Below the pieces are notes generated by a model, which was given only the letters and a program-made list of their open reading frames with translations, was not told the origin of the DNA and did not search any database. A stretch of DNA of 64,000 bases, from the NCBI GenBank assembly GCA_965238215.1, contig OZ250180.1:2604001-2668000 (forward strand), given 5' to 3'. Below, one piece after another: positions 25,728-33,764 of this stretch (position 1 is its first letter; each line of letters starts with the position of its first letter). The DNA is from JAPULR01 sp965238215 (GTDB lineage: Bacteria; Chloroflexota; Dehalococcoidia; Lucifugimonadales; GCA-2712585). Position numbers and translations under genes: made by a program.

Positions 25728-27599
25728 ATGTATACAAAACGAATCCGACTGCTCAACTACGGGCCAATTGAGAAGCTCGACATTGAGTTCCCCTTTAGCG
25801 GTGAGACTCCTCAACCCGTCGTCTTGGTCGGGGAAAACGGTTCTGGCAAGAGCATTCTTTTGTCTCATATCGTCAACGGATTGCTTGAAGCCAAAGGAAC
25901 TGCATTCAAGGAGACGCCTGAAGTTGAACTAGGCAAAGTATACAAACTACGAAGCAGCTCTTACATCAAGACAGGAAGCGAGTACTACTTCGGCAGAGTT
26001 GACTTCGAGGGTTTGTACTTCAACAGTGAAATGAGGACTAGGCGCAACAAACAAGACTATGCTGAAATTCCCGCAGAGATATTAGGCTCCTCCGCTCAGG
26101 CTATATGGGAAAAGATGAGTCCAGAAGAGAACGACGAATATGATTCGAACTATACCCCCGATCCGAATAAAGAAGGAAGAATTAAGGATGTGTTCTCGAA
26201 AAACTGCATCCTATATTTTCCATTTAACCGCTTTGAAGAACCCGCATGGCTTAATGAAGAAAATCTTAAGGCCCAAGCTCGATATATGGACATTAATCGT
26301 GTAATTGGGCACACCAATCGCAAGGTCATTGCATCTTCTCCACTTCGTGACAATCAGAACTGGCTATTCGGTGTGATTTATGACAGGGCTGCCTTTGAAC
26401 TCCAAACCCGGCCTCTGAATCTTCCAGTGAATGACGGCAAGGCCACGATTCCAATCCCATTGTTTTCAGGATACTCAGGACATGCGACGAGGGCCTATGA
26501 GGCTGCACTTCAAATCGTTCAATCCTTAACAAGGAGAAGGGACGCTAGATTTGGGGTAGGCGGCCGAAATGAAAGAGTAGTTTCCGTCGAGTCAGCAACA
26601 GGCCAATTGGTTCCTAATATCTTCCAGCTGTCCAGTGGAGAGACGTCTCTGCTTAACCTGTTTCTGTCTATCTTGAGAGACTTTGAGTGGAGTGGTGCCC
26701 GGTTTTCTACGACAGAAGAAATACGAGGTATCGTAGTTGTTGACGAGATAGACCTTCACTTGCATGCGATTCATCAACACGAAGTTGTGCCTAGTCTGAT
26801 AAAGATGTTCCCAAAGGTGCAATTCATAGTGACTACTCATTCCCCCCTCTTTGTGTTGGGCATGCAGAAGGTATTTGGCGAAGATGGATTCGGCCTTTAT
26901 CGCTTACCTCAGGGTCAACAAATTAGTCCAGAAGAGTTCAGTGAATTTGGGGAGGCATACCAAGCTTTTGCTGCCACACAGACATTCAGTGACGACGTGC
27001 GGGCTGCAATTGAGAAGTCACAGAAGCCAATTGTTTTCGTGGAAGGTCCTACCGACCAAAAATACATCGAACGGGCAGCGGAATTCTTTGGCAAGAAACC
27101 TGTTCTTGAAGGCCTTAATCTTCGGTACGGTGGTGGTAAAGGCAAACTAACCAAGATCTGGAAGGACTCTGTTTTGCCACTAACCAAGACACTCCAGAAT
27201 CAGGTGTTGCTCTTGTTTGACTGCGACACGGACAAAACACCTCTGGAAAAGGGCAAGCTCTTGCAAAGGAGTATTCCAATGCAGGACCAAAACCCAATAA
27301 AGAAGGGCATTGAAAACCTATTCAGCAAATCGACATTGGAAGGGGCGCGTCAGTATAACCCATCTTTCTTGTCAACAGAGGATGAGCATAGCGGTACCGA
27401 TGAATATGGACAGCCTATAACCATCCCTGAGAAATGGACCGTCAATGACAAGGAAAAATCCAGCTTATGCAATTGGATTTGCGGCAACAGTACTAAAGAA
27501 GACTTTCAGAATTTCCAGTCAATCTTCGACATCATTGAGGAAGCATTCGAGCTAAGGATAGCAAAGCTACAAAACGGTGCCACTGAATCAACTGTATAA
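25728..27599 (+). CDS. OLD-like ATPase/TOPRIM nuclease, probable defence protein
   Basis: This 623-residue protein combines an ABC/SMC-type ATPase with a C-terminal TOPRIM domain, the layout of single-gene (class 1) OLD-family nucleases. Walker A VGENGSGKS is at 34-42, with a long insert after it. The signature LSSGETSLLNL begins at 301, Walker B VVVDEIDLHLH has D339-E340, and the H-loop VTTHSPLF is near 368. The TOPRIM part has VFVEGPTDQKY (E439) and LLFDCDTD (D498, D500, D502). OLD proteins restrict phage or act on DNA ends. No UvrD-like partner (as in Gabija) is next to it. Base composition is visibly more AT-rich than the neighbours (many AAA, AAT, ATT codons), a sign of transfer. A Phd/PIN pair follows. 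A repair role is the main alternative. Confidence 0.85.
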   Translation: MYTKRIRLLNYGPIEKLDIEFPFSGETPQPVVLVGENGSGKSILLSHIVNGLLEAKGTAFKETPEVELGKVYKLRSSSYIKTGSEYYFGRVDFEGLYFNSEMRTRRNKQDYAEIPAEILGSSAQAIWEKMSPEENDEYDSNYTPDPNKEGRIKDVFSKNCILYFPFNRFEEPAWLNEENLKAQARYMDINRVIGHTNRKVIASSPLRDNQNWLFGVIYDRAAFELQTRPLNLPVNDGKATIPIPLFSGYSGHATRAYEAALQIVQSLTRRRDARFGVGGRNERVVSVESATGQLVPNIFQLSSGETSLLNLFLSILRDFEWSGARFSTTEEIRGIVVVDEIDLHLHAIHQHEVVPSLIKMFPKVQFIVTTHSPLFVLGMQKVFGEDGFGLYRLPQGQQISPEEFSEFGEAYQAFAATQTFSDDVRAAIEKSQKPIVFVEGPTDQKYIERAAEFFGKKPVLEGLNLRYGGGKGKLTKIWKDSVLPLTKTLQNQVLLLFDCDTDKTPLEKGKLLQRSIPMQDQNPIKKGIENLFSKSTLEGARQYNPSFLSTEDEHSGTDEYGQPITIPEKWTVNDKEKSSLCNWICGNSTKEDFQNFQSIFDIIEEAFELRIAKLQNGATESTV

Positions 27600-27640
27600 C
27601 CACGTTCACAGTACCTCAGCTTGGTCTCCTCCCCAAAACC

Positions 27641-27709
27641 TTACACCCCTTTACCCCCAAACCTCAGGTCCCGGGCGGCTTTGATGCGGATGGGGGTGGG
27701 GTTGCTGGC
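27641..27709 (-). pseudogene. Broken 3' end of a hydantoinase A-like gene
   Basis: On the minus strand the residues SNPTPIRIKAARDL then RFGGKGV and a stop match the tail of the intact hydantoinase downstream (SNAVRIRIKAVGDL then GMGEGA and stop). At DNA level 30 of 35 bases agree between 27674-27708 and 28512-28546 by hand alignment. Beyond about 27709 the similarity stops, at the upstream edge of the toxin-antitoxin promoter. It is probably a leftover of a second copy or an insertion-generated duplication. Confidence 0.65.
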
Positions 27710-27745
27710 TTGTCGCGGCTGCTTTATATGGTCTAATATGGACTA
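27710..27745 (+). promoter_or_regulatory. Toxin-antitoxin promoter with tandem operator-like repeat
   Basis: TTGTCG (27710-27715), 18 bp, TAATAT (27734-27739) forms a plausible promoter. Two head-to-tail 10-mers, ATATGGTCTA (27726-27735) and ATATGGACTA (27736-27745), overlap the -10. Phd-type antitoxins repress their own promoter, so these are good operator candidates. Confidence 0.5.
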
Positions 27746-27773
27746 TGTCTGAACAACCTTTGGGAGGGCGTGA

Positions 27774-28064
27774 ATGGTTGCCTCCAAACCCCAGCGAGTA
27801 TGGACTGTTGCCGAGGCCAAGGCCAAGCTGTCGGAGATTCTGCGTCTCGCCGAGACTGAGGGACCGCAGCGCATAGGCGCACGGCGTCCGTTCATAGTTG
27901 TTCCAGCCGACGCCTGGTACGAAAAGACGCAGCCTCCCAAGAAAGAGCGTATGCCTTTTGGCCAGTGGCTGGTAGAAAATGCGCCACGTGGCACTAATCT
28001 GGAAATTCCAAGCAGTCGGAGAAGTAGCCGCAAAATCCCGTTCATCGACTATGACGCCGAATGA
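27774..28064 (+). CDS. Phd/YefM-type antitoxin
   Basis: This 96-residue protein has the Phd/YefM DNA-binding N-terminus (RVWTVAEAKAKLSEILRLAE, residues 8-27) followed by RIGARRPFIVVPADAW. A basic, Pro-rich C-terminal part should wrap the toxin. GGAGGG lies 6 nt upstream of the ATG. The gene overlaps the PIN toxin by 4 nt (ATGA), the usual coupled arrangement. It neutralises the toxin and represses the operon. Confidence 0.88.
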   Translation: MVASKPQRVWTVAEAKAKLSEILRLAETEGPQRIGARRPFIVVPADAWYEKTQPPKKERMPFGQWLVENAPRGTNLEIPSSRRSSRKIPFIDYDAE

Positions 28065-28480
28065 GTGGTTACCTACTGGACACAAACGTTGTATCGGAGC
28101 TGACAAAACGGAATCCCAACGAAGCCGTCGTAGGGTATTTGAACTCCCACGATGACTTATGGTTGTCAGCAATAGTCGTGGAAGAGCTTGAATTAGGTGT
28201 GAAGCTACTTCCTGAAGGCCGTCGACGTAACGGTCTGAGGGAATGGCTTTCCCAGCTCTTGACGAATTTTGAAGGCCGTATAGCTACGATTGGAAGGCGG
28301 GAGGCCGAGTGGGCCGCGGTTTTTCAGGCACGCGCTTTCCATAGCGGACGGGCTCTCGAACTTGGCGATGCACTTATCGCAGGGATAGCAATGGCCAACA
28401 CAATGACAATTGTAACTCGCAACGTGAAGGACTTTGGCGGTTTAGACGTGGAAGTCCTTAACCCCTGGGATGCTGAGTGA
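28061..28480 (+). CDS. vapC: PIN-domain ribonuclease toxin, VapC/FitB-like
   Basis: This 139-residue PIN domain starts MSGYLLDTNVVSEL. The acidic metal-site residues are D7, E41/E42 (VVEELELG), D103 (LGDALIAG) and D124 (TRNVKDF, with N121). VapC-type toxins cleave RNA, often initiator tRNA or rRNA, and stop growth when the antitoxin is lost. The pair with a Phd antitoxin and the ending LDVEVLNPW are typical of the FitB subgroup. It ends 7 nt before the convergent hydantoinase stop. Confidence 0.9.
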   Translation: MSGYLLDTNVVSELTKRNPNEAVVGYLNSHDDLWLSAIVVEELELGVKLLPEGRRRNGLREWLSQLLTNFEGRIATIGRREAEWAAVFQARAFHSGRALELGDALIAGIAMANTMTIVTRNVKDFGGLDVEVLNPWDAE

Positions 28481-28486
28481 CCGGCA

Positions 28487-30040
28487 TTACGCGCCCTCGC
28501 CCATCCCCAAGTCGCCGACGGCTTTGATGCGGATGCGGACGGCGTTGCTGGGGACGTAGGTTAGGGGGATTTCCTCTACTTCCACTACCTCCACAGTGTC
28601 CCGACGGGCGCCCGCCGCGACCGCTCTTTCAACCGCCAGGCTTCGGGCGTCGGCGAGGGCTTCTTCCCGGCCCATCTGCTCAAGGGCGTAGACTTTTTCC
28701 ACCTGCCCGCCGACCTGGGCGATGGCGGCTCCGATGGCGTTCGCCACTTCGGCATGCTTCGGCCTGACTATCTCCGACGCTCCCGTCAGAGGGTTGGGGG
28801 CGAGGACGCTGCCGCCGCCCACCAGCACCAGTGGAGCGTCGCCCCGACTCAGCTTCACCCTGTCCATCACGTCTTCCAGCATCCCTTGAATATGACTCAG
28901 GCCTTCCTTGACGAGGCTGCGGTCCAGGTCTCGAAGGTTGTCGGCGTCGCCCATCTTAGCGAGACCGCCGGCCACGGCCAAGTCGCTGGCCGTCAACGTC
29001 TTTCCACCGAAGACCCGCGCCTCTTGGGTAAGACGGTGACCGACGCTGGTGGGTCCAACCCGCAAGGGCGTCGTCTCGATGATGCTGCCGCCGCCAAGAG
29101 CGATGCTGACCACGTCGGGCATTCGGAAGTTGGTGCGGACACCGGCAATCTCCACCGACACGGACGCTTCCCTGGGGAATCCGTTGACGAGGGCGCCGCC
29201 GTCGGTGGACGTGCCGCCCACGTCCATGACGATGCCGTTGCGGATGCCGGAGAGGAAGGCGGCGCCTCTCATGCTGTTGGTGGGGCCGGAGGCGATGGTG
29301 AACACGGGATAGAGGGTGGCGAAGTCGGCGTCCATGAGCGTACCGTCGTTCTGGCTCAGGTATAGGGGTACGTCAAGGCCGAGACTGCCTATGGCTCGCC
29401 GAATGCGGGGGATTATCCGCTCGGCGGCTGAGGAGAGGGCGGCGTTGAGGGCAGCGGCGTTTTCGCGCTCCAGAATTCCCACCCGACCAATGCGGTAGGA
29501 GAGCGTCACGCGAAGTTCGGGAACCGTTTCGCGGATGACGGCGGCGGCCCGCTCCTCGTGACTGGGTTCGATGGGCGAAAACACCCCGCTAACGGCGACG
29601 GCCTGCACGCCCTCGGACTGCATCTGAAGCACGGCGTTCCGAATCTCTTCCGGGTTCAGGGGAGAAATCTCCCGCCCGTCGAACTCGTGGCCGCCGTGGG
29701 CCATGTAGCTGCGGCCGCCGATGGCGAGCTTTAGCGGATCGAGCCAGTCGCAGAGGGGCGGCAGAAGGGTGGTGGCGGGGAGGCATAGACGCAGCACTGC
29801 AGTCTTGGCCAGACCCCGACGCTCCAGCAGGGCGTTGGTGAAGTGGGTCGTGCCCAACATCACCGCGGACGGCTGCACGTTACTGCCTGCATCGCCCATG
29901 ACAGCCCCGATTGCCGCTTCGATGCCGGAGGTTACGTCGGGGCTGGTGGGGACTTTGGCCTGGGCGAGAAGCGTGTCGCCCTCCATGAGAACGGCGTCGG
30001 TATTGGTCCCGCCGACGTCTACGCCAATCCTAGTCAGCAT
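28487..30040 (-). CDS. Hydantoinase A/oxoprolinase-like protein
   Basis: This 517-residue protein carries the ASKHA-type ATP-binding start MLTRIGVDVGGTNTDAVLM and continues with LGTTHFTNALLERRGLAKTAV. A second phosphate-binding segment is GIVMDVGGTSTDGGALVNG, and VLVGGGSVLAPN lies near 400. These match HyuA/hydantoinase-oxoprolinase N-terminal proteins. HyuA enzymes open cyclic amides such as hydantoins or 5-oxoproline in an ATP-dependent way, normally with a HyuB subunit. No hyuB is present here; instead a DUF917 gene lies immediately upstream, a frequent partner. Its 3' end is partly duplicated at 27641-27709. Confidence 0.88.
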   Translation of the reverse strand: MLTRIGVDVGGTNTDAVLMEGDTLLAQAKVPTSPDVTSGIEAAIGAVMGDAGSNVQPSAVMLGTTHFTNALLERRGLAKTAVLRLCLPATTLLPPLCDWLDPLKLAIGGRSYMAHGGHEFDGREISPLNPEEIRNAVLQMQSEGVQAVAVSGVFSPIEPSHEERAAAVIRETVPELRVTLSYRIGRVGILERENAAALNAALSSAAERIIPRIRRAIGSLGLDVPLYLSQNDGTLMDADFATLYPVFTIASGPTNSMRGAAFLSGIRNGIVMDVGGTSTDGGALVNGFPREASVSVEIAGVRTNFRMPDVVSIALGGGSIIETTPLRVGPTSVGHRLTQEARVFGGKTLTASDLAVAGGLAKMGDADNLRDLDRSLVKEGLSHIQGMLEDVMDRVKLSRGDAPLVLVGGGSVLAPNPLTGASEIVRPKHAEVANAIGAAIAQVGGQVEKVYALEQMGREEALADARSLAVERAVAAGARRDTVEVVEVEEIPLTYVPSNAVRIRIKAVGDLGMGEGA

Positions 30041-30104
30041 CAGGGACGTTCCTTCCGATGTTGGTGGAGGCGTGAGAGAGTCCAGTCAGTCCACTCCGGC
30101 CCAT

Positions 30105-31175
30105 TCATACCTCCATCGGCACAAATTCTTGGGGGTAGCCAAAGGCTTCCGGCCCCACCACTTCCAGGGCCTCGGGCGTCTTCAACAGGGGGTGGGCGGG
30201 AAAGCCGAAGACGGTGACTCGAAAGCCGTAGCGCAGAAGTTCCGTGGTTATGGGCTCGCCGCGCTCCGAGTCCACCAAACAGATGAGGTCCGGCACGAGG
30301 CAGACCACCTGCCCGTCGATGGAGGCGATGAGATTCTCGTTTTGAAACTCGATTGACATCTGGCCTGGGGCATAGTTTCCGACGCCGTCGATGACGACTT
30401 TACCGCGGGCGAAGCCGGTGGTTGTCCGACGCTCCAGGTCGACAATCTTGCCCTGGAAGAGCACCCGACCGGGGTACACCGACATGATGGCTTCAATGGG
30501 GTCTTCGTGGCGCGCCTGGGCATCCTTGACGGCGTTGCCCAGGTCCAGAGCCAGTGAGAGGGTGTGCGGCACGGCGGTACGTCGAATCTGCTCCGCCGAC
30601 ATGGGGGCAAGGGCGTAGCAGGCGATGCATCCCATCTGGATGGTGACGGCGCGGGCCATGCGCTCCATCCACTTGGCGCTGATGGCCTTGGGGAAGATGG
30701 CGGTGTTTCCCTTCTCGTCGGCCAGGGCCAAGGGAAACCAGGGAACGCCGTAGATGAAGAAGGTCTTCATCTGAAGCTCAGGGAAGGCGCGCCCCATGGC
30801 GTCTCCGTCGACGATGGGCAGGCCGGCGATGGATGCGGGGATGATCGGCTCCAGGGAGTTGCTGCCGCCCATTTCGTTGGAAATCAGGGCCGTCGCCCTT
30901 TCGCCCACGTAGTCTTCAAGAGAGCGGAGGGCGTGGTAGGCCTGGATGTCCCGCATCTTCTCGATGCCAACCGTCGGCGCACCGATACCGCCGACACAAA
31001 CGACGCGGGCATCGTCGTCCAGCTCCTCCGGGGTTAGGACGTCTACGGGGGAATAACGCCGGAGGGCTTCGCGAGCCCGGAGCATGCCCACATAGGGATT
31101 GCCGCCCCCACCGGTGCCGAGAATACCGGCCCCAATGGCTATGGACTCCAGATGTTCTTCAGTCAGACGCCACAT
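30105..31175 (-). CDS. DUF917 family protein
   Basis: This 356-residue protein starts MWRLTEEHLESIAIGAGILGTGGGGNPY (shown in two parts: residues 1-13 and the glycine cluster 18-26). It contains SNEMGGSNSLEPI, VDGDAMGRAFPELQMKTF and, late, LVPDLICLVD, all characteristic of DUF917 proteins encoded beside hydantoinase/oxoprolinase genes. The biochemical role is not established; context suggests processing or binding of a cyclic amide or its product. It lies 64 nt upstream of the hydantoinase in the same direction and downstream of an SDR. Confidence 0.88.
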   Translation of the reverse strand: MWRLTEEHLESIAIGAGILGTGGGGNPYVGMLRAREALRRYSPVDVLTPEELDDDARVVCVGGIGAPTVGIEKMRDIQAYHALRSLEDYVGERATALISNEMGGSNSLEPIIPASIAGLPIVDGDAMGRAFPELQMKTFFIYGVPWFPLALADEKGNTAIFPKAISAKWMERMARAVTIQMGCIACYALAPMSAEQIRRTAVPHTLSLALDLGNAVKDAQARHEDPIEAIMSVYPGRVLFQGKIVDLERRTTTGFARGKVVIDGVGNYAPGQMSIEFQNENLIASIDGQVVCLVPDLICLVDSERGEPITTELLRYGFRVTVFGFPAHPLLKTPEALEVVGPEAFGYPQEFVPMEV

Positions 31176-31293
31176 ATTCTCAGACTGCCGAGGCCCGGCC
31201 CGTCATTGAAGCAACGCCGCTCTTCTTGTTCAGGGCAGACGTGGAATTGCCATGTCGCGGGCCGCCTCGGTTCCCTTCCGGACAGGGGACGCA

Positions 31294-32112
31294 TTAGTAG
31301 TAGACGGCGTTGCCCACGCCGCCGCCAGCTGCCAGCACCTCGCCGGTGACAGCCCAAGCCTTGTCGGAGGCCAAATACGCCGCCACGTAGCCAACCTCCT
31401 GGGCATCCACCATGCGGCCGATGGCGTTGGCGGCGGGAGAGCCGGCGGCAAAATCGCGCCGCTCTATCTCGGCGGCGTCCACGCCCAACTCCTCGCCTCG
31501 TTCGGCGAACATTACCGGGGTGCGTTCCGTGCGGGTGGTCCCGGGGTGGATGCAGTTGACCGTTATGCCGTGGCGTCCCAGCTGGATGGAGAGGGACTTG
31601 GTGAAGTGCACCAGGGAAACGTTGCGGGCTCCGCCGCTGAGGTTGCCGGCGGAGCGGGCGTTTCCGCCGCTAATGTTGATGATGCGGCCCCACCTAGCCT
31701 CCTTGAGGAAGGGGATTACAGCCTTGGCGAGCCGGAGCGCTCCCACGTACTTCACGTCGAAGTCCCACTTCAGTATCTCCTCGTCCACCGTTTCAACGGG
31801 GCCGATGGCCTCCGGAGAGCCGCCGGGGAGGGCAGCGCTGTTCACCAGAATATGCAGTCCGCCCAGCAGGGCAGCCGCCTGTTTGACGCCCCAGTTTACC
31901 TGCTCCGTGTTTGTCACGTCGAAGACGAGAGGGTATGCCTTCCTGCCGGTGGCGTCAGTTATCTCTTGGGCCGTTCGTTCCAGTTCATCGTGCGTTCGCG
32001 AGACCACCACCACGTCGGCGCCCTCTCGCGCCAGTTCCATGGCAATGGCTTTGCCGATTCCCCGTCCCCCACCGGCCACCAGCGCTTTCTTGTTTGTTAT
32101 TCCCAAATCCAT
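31294..32112 (-). CDS. Short-chain dehydrogenase/reductase family protein, degenerate catalytic Tyr/Lys
   Basis: This 272-residue Rossmann-fold SDR has the cofactor loop VAGGGRGIGKAIA (about 13-25) and NSAALPGG (NNAG-like, near 94). A serine strand RIINISGGNA (S near 145) and the segment GITVNCIHPGTTRTE follow. The catalytic Y-x3-K that should follow the serine is not seen: aligning on xLVHFTKSL puts G and N at those positions (SGGARNVSLVHFTKSL). It may act by another mechanism or bind NAD(P) without classic catalysis. AAGGAAGGAG precedes the ATG. It is the first gene of the SDR-DUF917-hydantoinase run and diverges from the NHL-repeat gene. Confidence 0.88.
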   Translation of the reverse strand: MDLGITNKKALVAGGGRGIGKAIAMELAREGADVVVVSRTHDELERTAQEITDATGRKAYPLVFDVTNTEQVNWGVKQAAALLGGLHILVNSAALPGGSPEAIGPVETVDEEILKWDFDVKYVGALRLAKAVIPFLKEARWGRIINISGGNARSAGNLSGGARNVSLVHFTKSLSIQLGRHGITVNCIHPGTTRTERTPVMFAERGEELGVDAAEIERRDFAAGSPAANAIGRMVDAQEVGYVAAYLASDKAWAVTGEVLAAGGGVGNAVYY

Positions 32113-32138
32113 TCTTCTAACTCCTTCCTTGTCAGCGG

Positions 32139-32168
32139 CTTGTCAATGCGGCGCGCCGCATTGACAAG
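32139..32168. promoter_or_regulatory. Perfect 30-bp palindrome, probable operator
   Basis: Arms CTTGTCAATGCGGCG and CGCCGCATTGACAAG abut with no spacer between the divergent SDR and NHL-repeat genes. Each arm contains TTGACA read outward. On the plus strand this -35 (32161-32166) is followed after 17 bp by TAGCAT (32184-32189), a fair promoter for the NHL gene. The symmetry and place fit the binding site of a dimeric regulator controlling both directions. Confidence 0.6.
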
Positions 32169-32218
32169 TATGCGTACCAGTCATAGCATTGGCCCGAATA
32201 TACCAGAGGAGGAACTCC

Positions 32219-33163
32219 ATGACTACAGTAGTGGGCAGCGGCGCTTTGAGCTTTGAGGTGGCGGAAGGATGGGGCAGTTTGCCGGATGGGATGTCTTTGA
32301 AGGAAACCCCCGACGTAGCGGTGGACAGCCAGGACCGGGTGTATGCCTTCTCCCGGGGCGACCACGGCGTAGTAGTCTTCGACAGGGAAGGGAATTTCCT
32401 CAAGGCGTGGGGCGCGGAGGTTTTCGGCAATGCTCACGGCATATGCATTGGCCCCGACGACGCGGTCTACTGCGTGGACAACGGCGACCATACGGTTCGC
32501 AAGTTCTCCACCGATGGGGAGCTGCTCATGACGTTGGGAACCGCAGACAAGCCTTCGCCTCGTTTCAGCGGCGATGCGTTCAACCTGCCAACGGGCCTGG
32601 CGGTTTCCAACAAGACGGGTGACCTGCTCATCTCTGACGGCTACGGCAATGCCAGGATTCATAAGTACAGCGCCGACGGCGAGCACATCATGTCGTGGGG
32701 TTCGGCGGGCATCGGCCCGGGCCAGTTCGTCATCCCCCACAACATCGCCACGGACAATGATGACAACGTGTACGTGGCGGACAGGGAGTGTCACCGGGTG
32801 CAGGTGTTCGACACCAACGGCAAGCTCCAGGCCATGTGGAACAACATCTGGAAGCCATCGGGCATTCGGGTTGGCGCGGACGGAAACGTGTACGTCGCGG
32901 AGCTAATCGCCGACGCTTACTACAACGACGCTCCGAACTTCGGTCACCGGGTAACCGTCTACGACCAGTCGGGGAACCGGGTAGCCGTGCTAGGAGACGA
33001 CTACGCCGGCGAGGCGCCGGGACAGTTCGTCAGCCCCCACGGGATATGCCTTGACTCCCACGGAGACGTTTACGTGGGCGAGGTGTCCTGGACTATGATG
33101 GGACGCACGCTAGAGCCGCCGAGGGAGATGCGTAGCCTTCAGAAGCTGGTGCGTAAGGGCTGA
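32219..33163 (+). CDS. NHL-repeat beta-propeller protein
   Basis: This 314-residue protein has repeated D/N-G-x-V-Y-V-A-D and K-x-x-x-G-x-x-x-x-x-x-G units, such as VAVDSQDRVYAF, GPDDAVYCVDNGDHTVRKF, ATDNDDNVYVADRECHRVQVF and GICLDSHGDVYVGEV. Together they form about six NHL blades, as in peptidyl-alpha-hydroxyglycine lyase-like and 6-bladed propeller proteins. No signal peptide is present, so it should be cytosolic. ATG 32219 is chosen because AGAGGAGG lies 6 nt upstream; a GTG/ATG 30 nt earlier would hide it. It diverges from the SDR across the palindrome and may be a lyase or lactonase of the same catabolic pathway. Confidence 0.85.
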   Translation: MTTVVGSGALSFEVAEGWGSLPDGMSLKETPDVAVDSQDRVYAFSRGDHGVVVFDREGNFLKAWGAEVFGNAHGICIGPDDAVYCVDNGDHTVRKFSTDGELLMTLGTADKPSPRFSGDAFNLPTGLAVSNKTGDLLISDGYGNARIHKYSADGEHIMSWGSAGIGPGQFVIPHNIATDNDDNVYVADRECHRVQVFDTNGKLQAMWNNIWKPSGIRVGADGNVYVAELIADAYYNDAPNFGHRVTVYDQSGNRVAVLGDDYAGEAPGQFVSPHGICLDSHGDVYVGEVSWTMMGRTLEPPREMRSLQKLVRKG

Positions 33164-33314
33164 TAGCGAATAGCAGACATTCAGGGTAGGGGCGGTTAGC
33201 GCACGGCTCCTACGGGAGTCGTTGGGGGAGGGTGAGGGAAGATGGGTCCCCGCATTCGCGAGGACAAGAGTAAGGAGCGCCCCCATCCCCCGTCTTCACG
33301 AGGGCAGGCTCCAA

Positions 33315-33337
33315 CCTTCCCCCATTAAGGGGGAAGG
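33315..33337. terminator. Bidirectional terminator-like hairpin
   Basis: CCTTCCCCC (33315-33323) pairs with GGGGGAAGG (33329-33337) around ATTAA. It sits just past the stop of the BCCP gene and between it and the convergent NHL gene. Neither side has a good U-run, so a repeat-type hairpin is also possible. The remaining 150 bp of this spacer hold only a degraded palindrome (33190-33205). Confidence 0.5.
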
Positions 33338-33338
33338 G

Positions 33339-33764
33339 TTAGTCGAGTTCGACGAGCGGGGCGTGGATGTTCACCTGTTGTAGGGGTTTCACGTGAACCT
33401 TCTTCACCGTGCCAGCCCTCGGGGCTCGGATGCTCTGTTCCATCTTCATGGCCTCCACCACGCTTACCTCGTCGCCGGAGGCCACCTTGTCGCCGGGCTT
33501 TACCCGGATGACCAGCACCTTGCCCGACATGGGCGACTTTATGATGCCATCGTCGGCGGCGCTCCGAACGCCTGCGCCGCTGCGGACAGCGGGAGCGCCC
33601 ACGGGAGGGCGGAATGTCCAGGAATGGGGACGGCGGGCGTTGCCCCTATCCACCTCCACCAGAAAGCTCTCTCCCTCCACGGTGACCCGTGCCGGGGAGC
33701 CGAGGGGTTCCTCCACCTCCACGGTGTACCACTTCTCCCCAATTTTGACCCTGACCTGCTTCAA
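33339..33764 (-). CDS. accB: Biotin carboxyl carrier protein
   Basis: From the TTG start (141 residues) the N-terminal part KQVRVKIGEKWYTVEVEE leads to a Pro/Ala-rich linker. The C-terminal lipoyl/biotinyl domain carries the biotinylation site EAMKMEQ, with lysine in M-K-M, inside VVEAMKMEQSIRAPRAG. It carries CO2 from biotin carboxylase to a carboxyltransferase. TTG overlaps the stop of accC as TTGA, so translation is coupled. A longer frame exists but would overlap accC by 67 nt. No carboxyltransferase gene is in the window, so the acyl-CoA substrate (acetyl-, propionyl- or methylcrotonyl-CoA) is open. Confidence 0.9.
   Translation of the reverse strand: MKQVRVKIGEKWYTVEVEEPLGSPARVTVEGESFLVEVDRGNARRPHSWTFRPPVGAPAVRSGAGVRSAADDGIIKSPMSGKVLVIRVKPGDKVASGDEVSVVEAMKMEQSIRAPRAGTVKKVHVKPLQQVNIHAPLVELD

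Noticed and set aside
31252..32256. 334-residue plus-strand ORF opposite the SDR
   Set aside because: It is a long antisense frame typical of GC-rich genes; the SDR on the other strand has clear motifs and a Shine-Dalgarno.
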